Part shown: positions 8,314 through 18,285 of the stretch, one piece after another
How the letters are laid out: each line of letters opens with the position of its first letter
Position numbering within the stretch: position 1 is the first letter of the stretch
NCBI GenBank assembly: GCA_963827935.1
Contig: CAWHCN010000013.1
Span: forward strand, 310,001 to 374,000
Reading direction: 5' to 3'
From: DATFNV01 sp963827935
Lineage (GTDB): Bacteria > Planctomycetota > Planctomycetia > Gemmatales > Gemmataceae
DNA length: 64,000 nucleotides
The notes under the pieces: model-generated
The model's database searches: none
What the model was told of the DNA's origin: nothing
Seen by the model: the letters and a program-made list of their open reading frames with translations, nothing else
Position numbers and translations under genes: made by a program

Positions 8314-10699
8314 CTACGCGCGTCGTCCCGGCATTTCGGTCCGGCGGGTCCAGTCCGTGCAGATGGCGCACGAAGAAATCCTGCAGACGGCGGTGACCGT
8401 ACACACCGCCGTCGGAGTGGTCCATGCCCGGCACCACGAGCAGATCGAAGTCCTTGCCCGCCTTGATGAGGGCATCGGCCAGGCGCAGCGTCGATTCGGG
8501 CGGCACGTTGTTGTCCAGTTCGCCGACAATGAGCAAGAGCTTGCCGCGGAGTTTGCCGGCGTTGTCGATGTTCGAGTTGGCCGCGTATTGCGGACCCACT
8601 GGGTAGCCCATCCACTGCTCGTTCCACGAGGCCTTGTCCATGCGGTTGTCGTGGCAGCCGCAGGCCGAGACGGCGGCCTTGTAGAAATCGCCGTGGAAAA
8701 GCAGGGCGCCCGTGGAATTCTGGCCGCCCGCCGACGTGCCGTAGATGCCGACGCGGCTGATGTCGTACCAGGGATACTTCCTGGCGACGGCCTGATGCCA
8801 GAGGATGCGATCCGGGAAGCCGGCGTCCTTGAGGTTGTGCCAGCAAACGTCGTGGAACGCCTTGGAGCGGTTGGCGGTCCCCATGCCGTCGATCTGCACC
8901 ACGATGAAACCCAGGTCGGTGAGCGAACCGCCAGCGCGAGCGCGTGCTGAATGTCTTGGGCACGAACGACCCTTGCGGTCCGGCGTAGATGGATTCGATG
9001 ACCGGATACTTCTTCGCCGGGTCGAGCTTGGCTGGCCGGGCGATGATGCCCCAGATGTCGGTCTTGCCGTCGCGCCCCTTGGCGACGAAGACCTCGGGCG
9101 GCTCCCAGCCGTTCTCGCGCAGCTCTGCGATGTCCGCCTTCTCCAGCTCGCAGACCAGCTTGCCGTCCGAGACGCGGCGCAGCTCGTGGACCGGCGGCAG
9201 GTCGACCCGGGAATAGGTGTCGATGAGATATTTGCGATCCGGGGAATACTGACGGTGTGGTTGCCGTTGCCATCCGTCAGCGCCACCAGGCCGGTGCCGT
9301 CGAAATTGACGCGGTAATGGTGGAGCAGATACGGGTCCTGGTCCGGGTTCCTGCCGCTGGCCTGGAACCAGACTTGCCGTTTGTCCTCGTCGATGCGTTC
9401 GATGCCGCGCACCACCCAGTCACCCTTGGTGATCTGGTTCTTGATCTTGCCCTCTTTGGCGTCGATCAGGTACAGGTGCCGCCAGCCGTCGCGTTCCGAG
9501 GCGTAGACGATTTCGTCCGTTCGATCGAGGTACGTCGTCAGCCCTAGCCCCTGCCGGGTGAACGCCTCGGTGTGCGCGGTCCAGATGAAGGTTGTGGACT
9601 TTTCGTCGAGGAGGTTGCGTGCCTGGCCGGTATGGGCATCGACCTCGATGATGCGGAACCGCTGGTGGCCGCGATCCACCATTTCGTAGGTGAAATGGCG
9701 CTGGTCCTTCCGCCAGCGCAACTGAGGTCGGTCGTACTCCAGCTCGATCCGGTCCACCTCGGACTTGACCGCCTTCCGGTCCCGGGGATCGAAAACCCAC
9801 AGCTCGTAGCTATTGAACTTGTCGCCCGGCAGGGCATAGGGTCGCGATTGCAGCCGGGCCCGGCCGCCGCCGCGAGGCGAGGACTCGATCAGGTAAACCT
9901 CCTTGCCGTCGCCCCGCTCGATACGGAAGGCGGTGAGCGCCTTGGAATCGGGCGACCAGGCGAGCAGGCCGAAGGCATTGCCGGCGACCCCTGTGGTGCT
10001 GAGCTGCGTCTCCTTGCCATCGTCGCCCGCCCGAACCCAGACGTTGGAATCCTTGACAAACGCGGTCCACTTTCGATCCGGCGAGCGAACCTCGCGCGGG
10101 CCATCGAGTTGGCGGCCGGGCGGCTGAAAAGCGATGAGCTGCTCACCCGCCTCCGGAGCGGCATGCGCCGGTTCCTCGGCTGCGATCGGATCGGGCGCCG
10201 TCGCAGGGGCCGGCCGCTCCGGCTTGCCCTCGACCTTCGTGCAAGCATAGGTGGTTAGGTCGCATTTCCACCTGGCATCGCCGACCCGGAAGCGAATCGC
10301 CTTATCTTCTTCGATGAAGTCGATGCTGCCAAACGGCAGGCGGTCGGGCTTGTACTCCGTGCCGGACGCCTTGGAGAGCGCATCGGCCAGTTTTTTGTGG
10401 TCGAAGGCGGCGGTGCGCTGCCCCTTCACGGCATCCACGAGGATGAACTCCTTCGCCCCGCCGCGCAGGTCGTTGCGATACCAGAAACGGGTGTTGTCGT
10501 GGAACCAGTTGGGGCTGATCTGCGCCTTGGTGACGCGGCCGGCCGGGGCGAAGGAACGGGCGGCGCGCTGGTAGGCCTGGCGCAGTTCCTCCGGGGTGGG
10601 GGCGAATTTGGCAGGGGGCGCGGGGTCGGCCGCGACGCCAGCAGACGCCACCACCAGCGCGACCAGAATGACCAACGGCCCAGGGAAACGACGGAACAT
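8314..10699 (-). CDS. Prolyl oligopeptidase family (S9) serine peptidase, DPP IV-like, two frame breaks
   Basis: Starts at MFRRFPGPLVILVALVV (signal peptide). The N-terminal two thirds is a DPPIV_N beta-propeller (blades such as SPDRKWTAFVKDSNVWV, LLAWSPDSKALTAF). The C-terminal alpha/beta hydrolase carries the catalytic serine in GIYGTSAGGQN, the aspartate in GELDNNVPPES and the histidine in PGMDHSDGG. Two one-base frame breaks interrupt it: near 9250 (NHTVS to YSPDRKYLIDTYSRVD) and near 8940 (VPKTFSTRSR to LTDLGFIVVQIDGMG). All three segments match one canonical S9 protein, so errors are likelier than decay. The stop used is uncertain: one frame ends at 8314 and another reads on into the neighbouring gene. 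It lies 38 bp after the large dehydrogenase gene. Confidence 0.75.
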
Positions 10700-10737
10700 C
10701 GAACGATCCCCCACTGCGAAAGGAAACATCCGCACGC

Positions 10738-13700
10738 CTACTTCACCGGCACCAATCGAAGAGCTTTGAGGTCGAGCATCGCCCCCTTGATGCTCCGTTC
10801 GGAGCGCATCGTCACCGCCCGCTCGCCCGCCTCCAGCGCCAGCGTGCCGACCTGGAGTTGCTTGTACTTCTCCCAGGTCCCGGTGCCGGCGACCTGGCCG
10901 ATCAGCTTCGCGCGGCCGGATTCAAGGACGAAGGTGTTCCCCGCGGAGCCGTTGTCGCAGGCGTAATCGAGCCAGACCTCGTAGCGGCCCGTCTTCGGCA
11001 CCGCCACGGTCCACACGGCCCGGTCCTGGGGGCTCGACCACCAGCCGAGGTTACCGAACTGTTTCTCCAGCACCAGCGACGGACCGTAAATCGCCGCGTT
11101 GGCGCCGGTCAGCTTCAGCGAGCCGTCGGCGGCCGGCTTCACCAACTCGGGCTTGTTCCCGTCGAAGGTTTTCGGCTTCGGAACGCCGCCGGCGCCGCGG
11201 ACATAGACGATCAGGTCGGCCAGGTCCGTCGCGGGCAGGTCCTTCTCCAGCCCCTCGGGCATCGCCGACTTGCCGGTGCTCGACAGCGATTCCAGATCGG
11301 CCCGTAGGATGGTCTGTGACTTGCCGTCGGCGCCGACCAGCATGATGCTGCTGCTGGTTTCCGCGGCCAGGACGCCGGTCAGCGTCAAGCCGTTTTTCGT
11401 CTCCGCCACGTAGCTGACATAGCGCGCCTCCACCGCCCGGTTCGGATCGAGGATGGCGACGAGCAGGTAGTCGGTTGACTTATCGTTCAGCGAGGCCAGA
11501 TCGGGGCCGACGCTGTTACCGACGCCGCCGAGCAAGTGACAGACGGAACAGGTCTTGGCGAACACCTTCTGCCCGCGCGTCGCATCCCCTGTCAGTTTTG
11601 CAATTTCTGGAGTATAGGTATCGATGATCTTCTGTCGATTGGGATTGGCGGCGCCGGCGAAGAGCCGTGCGGCGCGGCTTCGGACCTCGCTGTCCTTGTG
11701 GTCGAGGAGCCGTTGGCGGCGGACGGCGTCGATCTCGGCGGCGGGCACCAGTTTTCTCTCGACGGCATCGAGGATCGTCCGCAGCCACTCGTCGCGCCGA
11801 GACAGGACCTCCAGGACCTGGGTGCGCAGGCCGGGGCCGTATCCCTTCCAGCCCTTGAGCAACAGCGATGGCACGCGATGATCGCGCAACCGGCCCAGGC
11901 CGGCGACAGCAGCCGCTTGCAGCTCGTCCGGCGTTTGCGGCACGAGCAGGCCGGCCAGCAGCGCGATGTCCTCCTCTTCGCGGTCGAGGCCGCGGCTCAG
12001 GAGGCGAGCGGCCTGGACACGCTCGGAGGGCCGGGCGGCTGGTTCCGCGACCAGCCGGCGGGCGGCCGCGAAGACTGGCGAGACATCCTTCACGGCGGCA
12101 CCCAGAGCCTCGTCCTTCCGGGCCAGCTGTGACAGCGACGAACCTTGATTATCCAGGGCGTCCAGCAGCGCCCCGAGGGCGGCATACTGCCAGACCGCAT
12201 ATTTGCCATCCGCGGTGTCGGCGACCTCGTGAAGCAGCGTCGCCGTGGCGCGGGTGTTGTGCAGGGCGCCGGCCACGCGTAGCAGTCCTTCGATGGCGTT
12301 GACCGGCGGTGGCCCCTTGCTCCCGTGCAGCGCCGCCACCAGCACACCGTCTAGGTTCCGCCTGTTCACCGACGACATCGCCGCCGCCATCAGGTACGGG
12401 TCCGTGGACGATGCCGCGATCAAACGGCCCAGGGCTTCCTCGGCTGTGTCGTCGTCCCATTCCCCCAGCGTGCAGGCCAGTTGCATCCGCACCTGGGCGT
12501 CGTCGTCATCCACCAGTTTTTTGACCAGGTCCGGGTCAAGGTCGATACCCTTGTTGAAGCGCGTTTCACAGAGTCGCACCGCATGCCGGCGAACTCCCGG
12601 GTGCTTATCGGCCAGCGCCTTGACCAGCAGCCGCGGTTCCAGGGCGTCGAGGCCGTCCAGCGTACACAGCGCCTGCATCCGGGCCAGCGGATTTTTGCAC
12701 TCCGTGACGAGCTTTTCCAGGTCCGGCACCGCGGCCTTGTCCGCCTTCCAGACGAGCATCATCTGCACCATGTCGCGCTGCCAGCCGTTGGGGCTATCGA
12801 GAGCAGCCACCAGGCCGGCAGTGTCCAGCTTGTCGAGGCGCGGGATCGGCCGCGGTTGGATGTCCACCGGATAGACGCGATAGATGCGTCCCTTGTCGCT
12901 GCCCGCCCGCAGGTCGAGCCGCTTCTGCCAGTCGTCGGGAATCCACTGCGGATGCTCGATGACGGCCCGATACATGTCGGCGACCCACAGGGCGCCGTCC
13001 GGCCCGGTGCGCGTCATCGTCGGCCGGAACCAGTTGTCGCTCGACGCCAGGAACTCACTGGTTTGCTCGTCGGCCGAGCGTTGGCTGCGGAACGTGATGC
13101 CATCGGGCCGAATCACTTCGCGATGCACCAGGTTGTGCACCGGCTCGCTGACGAAGGCACTGTTGTTGAACGCCGGGCCGAACAGATCGTCGCGATAGAC
13201 AATGGGGCTGCACGCCGAGGTGAAATGGTTGGCCGCGGCCGGGTCGTTGAAGCGCGGCAGCGTGCGGCTGATCGGGTAGACCGGGGCGACGCCGGGCCGC
13301 ACCGAAATCTGAATCTTCGGGTCGGGCGGCGGCCAGTGCCGGTTGCGGCGGATGTAGCGATCGTCCAGGGCGAAGTGGTACATCGGGGCGCTGTTGTTGC
13401 CGCCGAACCAGTGGCCCCAGTCGTCGCGGTTGCGGCCGTACTGCGTCTGGCCGCTGCTCAGGTCGATTTCGCCCGTGTCGGGGCGGATGCGCAAATCGCG
13501 GCCGCTGAGGTCGAGGGCCCGTCGCTCACGCTTCCGGCTTCGAATGCGGCCGCCGCTGTCGCCGTTGGCGAGGTAGACCCAGCCGTCCAGCCCCCACACC
13601 AGGCCGTTGACGCGGTGCTGCTGGTTGCCTTCCGTGAAGCCGGTGAACAGCACCTCCTGTTTGTCCGCCTTGCCGTCGCCGTCGGTGTCCTCGGCGTAGA

Positions 13701-15705
13701 AGATGTCCGGGCGCAGGCGACGATGGCCCCCTTGCGCCAGGGCAGCACGCCGGTCGGGAAGGGCAGGTTGTCGAGGAAGACGGTCGCCTTGTCGTACCTG
13801 CCGTCGCCCTTCGTCGATTCGAGGACCTTGACCCGGCCGCCGGGCTTCCCCTTGCCGTCGACGCCGAGCGGATAATCGCCCATCTCGACAACCCAGAGCT
13901 TGCCGTCCGGCCCCCAGGCCATGGCGATGGGACTCTGCACCAGCGGCTCGCTGACGACCAGCTCCGCCTTGAACCCCGGCCGGGTTTGCAGGCAACGCAG
14001 CGATGCCTCCGGCGACTTCCCGGTCGGCTCGACCTGCATCAGCAGGTCGTTGAACGAACGGCGCTCGACCAGGTCCTTGAGCAGGTTGGTATTCTCGTTC
14101 TGCCACCAGAGCGAGCGCGAATGGACGAAGAAACCGTTGTTCTTGCCGTTGATCGCAATGGGCGGCAGCGCCCCGGGATCGCCGGCCTTGCCCGCCATCA
14201 CCTTCTTGCTCCAGCCGTGCTCCAGGTCGGTAAAGAGGTAGATGCCGTATTCCTTGTCGTTGGAGAAGACGATGTCGTCGTTGCCGTCCTCGTCGATATC
14301 GATGAATCGGAGGCCGAAGTCTTCGCCGTCGCGGGCGAGGCGAGCGCCGGGTGGAAATGAGAATTCTGCCTTGTTAGACCGGCGCATCTGGTCGGAGAAA
14401 ATGAGCACTTCTTGCTCGTCGCCTTTTGTCGCGGCACAAGCCGGGTCACGGCCCACATGGATGCGCTGCCCCAGGACGTACCCTTTGATGGTGTTAGTGG
14501 CCGAGTTTTCACTCATTTCAACAGACTTCCACGCGCCCCCTTCCTCCCCGGGAACCCAAAACCGCATCCGCCGAGCGATTCTGTTATCTACCAGCACACC
14601 CACGTACTGGCCGCCGTCCAGATCCCCCGCCGCCACACCATTCCAAGCTCCCGTCTTCGGATCACGCAGTGGGTGCCCATCCAGCATGTTCTTGTTCAAC
14701 CGCTCCTGCGCTTCGCGGAAGGTCAGGAACTTCACCTTGTTGCCGTGCTTCGCCACCGCGTGGTCGATCAGGTCTACGATCTGCTCCGGCTTGCTCCAGC
14801 CGTGCGGGTGGAAGACCAGGCAGAAGACGCCCTTCTTGATGACCGTGGCGTCGAGGGCCGCCTTCCAGTCGCGGAGCATGAGCGGGCTGGCGTTTTGGTT
14901 GTGGTAGTGCTGGGCCGACCAGTCGCTCGGCGTCACGCAGGGGAACTCCCAGCAGGTGCCGCCGATGACATAGGGATACGGATAGTCCTCGATGTAATTG
15001 ACGAAGGTGCGGTCGGCCGGCAGGTACTTGCGGAAGCGCTCGCTGCCGTCGGACTCCATCACCAGGTCGCGCGGCAAATCGGGATCGTTGGCGGTGATGA
15101 GGTTGAAGACCGAGCTGTCGATCGTCAGGAAGTTCCCTTTCGGAGTCGTCTTGTTGAAGATTTCGGCGTAGAAGCGCGGGCTGACGGTGTTGAGCGAATC
15201 GCAGCAGGGCATGCGGAAGGCGACGGGCTTGCTGTTCGGCACCGCGGCCAGCTTGTCCACGCAGCGGTCGTAGGTCGATTTCGCCTTGGCCAGATCGCCG
15301 TCTTTCAAGAGCGGGCAGGGATGATCGACGGTGTGCGTTTCGAGACTGACGCCCTCCTTCAGCCACTTTTGCAGGTGTTCTTCCTTCGGGATCGATGTCG
15401 CAGGTCATGATGCTGACGGGGGCCCGGCCGTCGATCTTCTTGAGGCGCTCCAGGATGGGCCGCAGGAACTTCTCCCACTTCTCGTGGCCGCGCATGTCGT
15501 CGATGGCCAGGATGACCACGCAATCGACGCCGTCCTCGCCGACCCACTGCGGCGTGATGAGCTTCGGATAGGTGCGGTGAGGATAATAGGGGTTGAAGTC
15601 GCTGACGGTGCGGTCGGCGGCGGGGGCCAGGCCGGCGATCAGAAGGACGAGGAACGCAGCAGAGGGTGCGCGGCATCGGCGGAGATCCTCCCAGGGCGGC
15701 CACAT
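10738..15705 (-). CDS. Giant secreted fusion: deacetylase-like + PVC dehydrogenase propeller + HEAT + cytochrome c, two frame breaks
   Basis: About 1,655 aa once two breaks are bridged. Order: signal peptide (MWPPWEDL...); a polysaccharide-deacetylase/NodB-like domain (VVILAIDDMRGHEK, VSLETHTVDHPCPLL, FCLVFHPHGWSKPE); FG-GAP-like segment (DIDEDGNDDIVFSND); PVC-type dehydrogenase propeller (MAWGPDGKLWVVEMGDYP, WVADMYRAVIEHPQW); HEAT-like helices; a cytochrome c domain with haem motif CSVCH; and a C-terminal carbohydrate-binding-like beta-sandwich ending at VPVK. Break 1 near 15388 is an extra C in a C run; break 2 near 13710 is a missing G in GGG. Such proteins are typical of planctomycetes and probably oxidise sugars in the periplasm. 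A dispersed repeat unit (13519-13539) is translated in frame as part of the propeller. Confidence 0.75.
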
Positions 15706-15759
15706 CGGGATGGCTGCGATGGTAGCCGCTGGGGAGGCGGGCGTAAAGGGGGTGCAGCG

Positions 15760-15827
15760 CCGGCCGAGCCGGAAGCGTGAGCGACGGATGCGGCGTGTGC
15801 CGTCGCTCACGCTTCCGGCTCGGCCGG
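15760..15827. repeat. 28-bp perfect inverted repeat between two minus-strand genes
   Basis: Arms 15760-15787 and 15800-15827 are perfect reverse complements around a 12-base loop. The core GCCGGAAGCGTGAGCGACGG recurs elsewhere in the window: one arm inside the dehydrogenase gene (13519-13539), a single arm at 7370-7393 and another inverted pair at 28399-28460. This identifies a dispersed REP-like hairpin family. Here it separates the isomerase-like gene from the dehydrogenase gene and may act as a transcript end or stabiliser. Confidence 0.8.
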
Positions 15828-15837
15828 GTGTGCGCGT

Positions 15838-16773
15838 TCACGCCTGCAACCCCTGGATCACCAGCTCCAGGAACTCCCGCGCCCGCCGGGCCAGGGCGTC
15901 CACGCCTTCCGGCTTCTCCGGGGGGGGCAACAGGGCGCGAAGATGTTTTCGCAGCACAACGGCATCAGCCGGCCCGTGAACGCCACCGGGTGCAACAGCT
16001 TGTAGTGATCGATCTCGCCCAGCCCGGGGCCGCAGTCCTGGTCCTTCGGGAAGGCGCGGTGGTCCTTGATGCAGAAGCTGCGCACCTCGTCGGCACACTT
16101 CTTCAGGTCCGGGAATGGGATCGACCTTGTGGTAGTCCATGACGTTGCCGGCGTCGTAGCAGACCTTGACGCCGTCGTCGTTGACCGCGCGGGTGATGTC
16201 GGCACAGACGGCCCCGAAGCCGGTGTTGCCGCCGTGCTGCTTGACGACAATGGTGACGCCGTGGTCCCGCGCTATCGGCCCAAGCTCCTTGAAGTTCTTG
16301 ACCCAGACTTTCGGATCGTTCCCCTTGGTGGTGCCGAAGGTGAGCACCTGGGCAATGCCGGCCGCCCCGGCCTGGGCGATGCGCCGCTTGAGCCCGGCGA
16401 CATCTTCCGGCGAGGGGCCGAAGAGCAGGACCGGCTCCAGACCCAGGTCGCGACACTGCTTCGCCGGCTCTTTCGCCCGTTCCGCTGGTGCATCATTGGC
16501 GAGGATCGCCACGCGCTTGCCGTCCGCATCGGTGTGCGTGCTGCCCCAGGCGACGTGACGATAGCCGGCCGCCTTGATGCCGGTCAGGGCCCGCTCGAAG
16601 CTGAAGCGAGCATACGGGAGCGTCATGCAGGCGATCTGGAAGCGGGTGGGCTTGCCCTTTTCGGGCGGCGCTTTGGTGTCAGCCGCCGCCAGGGGGCTCG
16701 TGGCCAGGGCCAGTGCCGCGGCTCCCAGAAAGGCGCGGCGGTCGGGCTGGGGGTTACCAGGGTGACAAGGCAT
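15838..16773 (-). CDS. Tat-exported sugar phosphate isomerase/epimerase-like TIM-barrel protein, two compensating frame breaks
   Basis: About 311 aa. Tat signal (DRRAFLGAAALALATSPLAAA) and a xylose-isomerase-like TIM barrel (IKAAGYRHVAWGS, TIVVKQHGGNTGFGAVCADI, GVKVCYDAGNVMDYHKVDP). The family binds a divalent metal and isomerises or epimerises sugars. Between about 15925 and 16112 the correct protein is in another frame (DLKKCADEVRSFCIKDHRAF ... IDHYKLLHPVAFTGRLMP). One break is an extra C near 16112 (CCCGG for CCGG). The other lies in a run of eight Gs at 15920-15927. Both are homopolymers, so I treat the gene as intact. It lies 131 bp upstream of the dehydrogenase gene. Confidence 0.75.
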   Translation of the reverse strand: MPCHPGNPQPDRRAFLGAAALALATSPLAAADTKAPPEKGKPTRFQIACMTLPYARFSFERALTGIKAAGYRHVAWGSTHTDADGKRVAILANDAPAERAKEPAKQCRDLGLEPVLLFGPSPEDVAGLKRRIAQAGAAGIAQVLTFGTTKGNDPKVWVKNFKELGPIARDHGVTIVVKQHGGNTGFGAVCADITRAVNDDGVKVCYDAGNVMDYHKVDPIPGPEEVCRRGAQLLHQGPPRLPEGPGLRPRAGRDRSLQAVAPGGVHGPADAVVLRKHLRALLPPPEKPEGVDALARRAREFLELVIQGLQA

Positions 16774-16803
16774 TGAACGTCCTCCGGGACTGGATGGGAC
16801 GAA

Positions 16804-17193
16804 TCACTTCTCCGCGTACGGCATCTTCTCCCAGCCCGTCGCCGGAGGCGCATCTTCCACGAAGAGCAGCGGCCAGGCCGGCGCGTCGCCAAAGGTCGCG
16901 GCATTGGCGATCACGGGCTGAAAATAGCGCGGATGGTTCTGCCACCAGGGGTACGGCTCGCCGTTGGCCACGTAGCGCAGACCATCATCGAACGGTGCGA
17001 CCAGCGGGCGGAATTTGCCCTGGCGGTCGACCGCGTAGTTTTGCCAGACGGCGTAGGGATCGGGCCGCGTGAAGCCCAGGGGCCAGACGACCGGCACGGG
17101 CGGCCGCGGCGGGTCGTCCGCCCGGGCCATGCCGGCCCCCACCAGGATAGCCGCCGCCAGGACGCCGCCAAGTCGTGTACAGGTCATCGTCAT
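16804..17193 (-). CDS. Small secreted protein of unknown function
   Basis: 129 aa from MTMTCTRLGG, with a clear signal peptide (to ...GAGMARA). The mature part is rich in Trp, Pro and Tyr (VVWPLGFTRPDPYAVWQNYA, YPWWQNHPRYFQPV) and has no motif I recognise. It lies directly upstream of the isomerase-like gene on the same strand, 30 bp away, and may share its transcript. A second in-frame ATG two codons later is equally possible. Known only as a planctomycete-style hypothetical; function not assigned. Confidence 0.6.
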   Translation of the reverse strand: MTMTCTRLGGVLAAAILVGAGMARADDPPRPPVPVVWPLGFTRPDPYAVWQNYAVDRQGKFRPLVAPFDDGLRYVANGEPYPWWQNHPRYFQPVIANAATFGDAPAWPLLFVEDAPPATGWEKMPYAEK

Positions 17194-17438
17194 TGCCCTC
17201 GATCGAACCGCCGGCGGACGCGCTGGCTGGTTTAGCGGCGGCCGGCTGACTCGGAGGCTAGCAGGCCGACGAACCGGCGTCGCCGGCAATCCGTGGCGCG
17301 GCCTGCTTCCGCCCGCCTGCCCGATCCGCCCAGGCGGCAAGGTCGCTATTCTCCGAACGGGGGACAAAAAAGAAATCCCCGCCGAAGGTTGCCCCGGCGG
17401 GGATCGTGAGCTGTTGCATTGCACCGCCGGGCGGCCGG

Positions 17439-18182
17439 TTACTTCTTCTTGTCTCCCTTGATGACGACCGTGCGATCCTGGGAAGCATCGCCGCGGCGCG
17501 GCTGCTCGCCGTAGGCCGGATAGACAAACTTGCCGGTCGTGGAGTCTTTGGTGCTCTTGGTTGCGTTGGGCAGCGACACGCGCAGTTCAGCCGGCGGGGC
17601 GATGTGGAACTGGCGCGGCGCCCCGGCGGGGCCGGGCTCGGCCCCGGGCATGGGAACGGGGTTGGCGGGTCCGCCGTCGTACTGGAACGTGCCGTCACGC
17701 GGCACCGGCGGCATGACCTGCTCGGGAGCGGTCGCCCCGGGGCGCATGACCGAATAGGTGACATTGCCGGCCGGCAGCGAATAGGTCTGCACCCCCAGGC
17801 TCATCGGCGCGTAATAATACGACGGCGTGGTGTAGTAGTAGACCGGCGGTGCCACGTAGATCGGTGCCGGGGCGTAGTAATAGGACGGCGCCGCATAGCC
17901 GTAGCCGTATCCGTACCCGAAGCTCAGACTGACGCTGGGGTAATAGCGGTACGGGTAGCGGTAGTTCGCATAGCCGCGATAGGTGGGCCTATAGTAGGCG
18001 CGGTGATAGGCGTACCCGCGGACAGCGACGGTGTCGGCATCGCCGTGGAGCAGCAGGCCCTGCGTCGGCGCGGTCGCCTCGCGGTTGAGCGCCAGCTTGA
18101 ACACATCCCCGGCCCGTGCTGGTGAAGCCGCTACCAGGCCGGCGGCCGTAAGGACCGCGGCGATTCCCAGTTTCCACGACAT
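17439..18182 (-). CDS. Secreted Tyr/Pro/Gly-rich low-complexity protein
   Basis: 247 aa. Signal peptide to about residue 24 (SPARA-GDV). Residues 55-125 consist of Tyr-rich repeats (AYHRAYYRPTYRGYANYRYP, FGYGYGYGY, PSYYYAPAPIYVAPPVYYY), then a Pro-rich stretch and a Lys-rich end. Such composition suggests an extended cell-surface or matrix protein; I see no enzyme motif. It stands alone between two intergenic gaps of 245 and 103 bp. Function unknown. Confidence 0.6.
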   Translation of the reverse strand: MSWKLGIAAVLTAAGLVAASPARAGDVFKLALNREATAPTQGLLLHGDADTVAVRGYAYHRAYYRPTYRGYANYRYPYRYYPSVSLSFGYGYGYGYAAPSYYYAPAPIYVAPPVYYYTTPSYYYAPMSLGVQTYSLPAGNVTYSVMRPGATAPEQVMPPVPRDGTFQYDGGPANPVPMPGAEPGPAGAPRQFHIAPPAELRVSLPNATKSTKDSTTGKFVYPAYGEQPRRGDASQDRTVVIKGDKKK

Positions 18183-18285
18183 GAAGTTGCCCTCCCCGTG
18201 TGAACCGTTCAGCTCCCGCCTATTGTAACGGAACCAACGGCTGTGTCAAATGTGCGGGTGAGCACGAGCTTGCTCGGCAGCGCCC

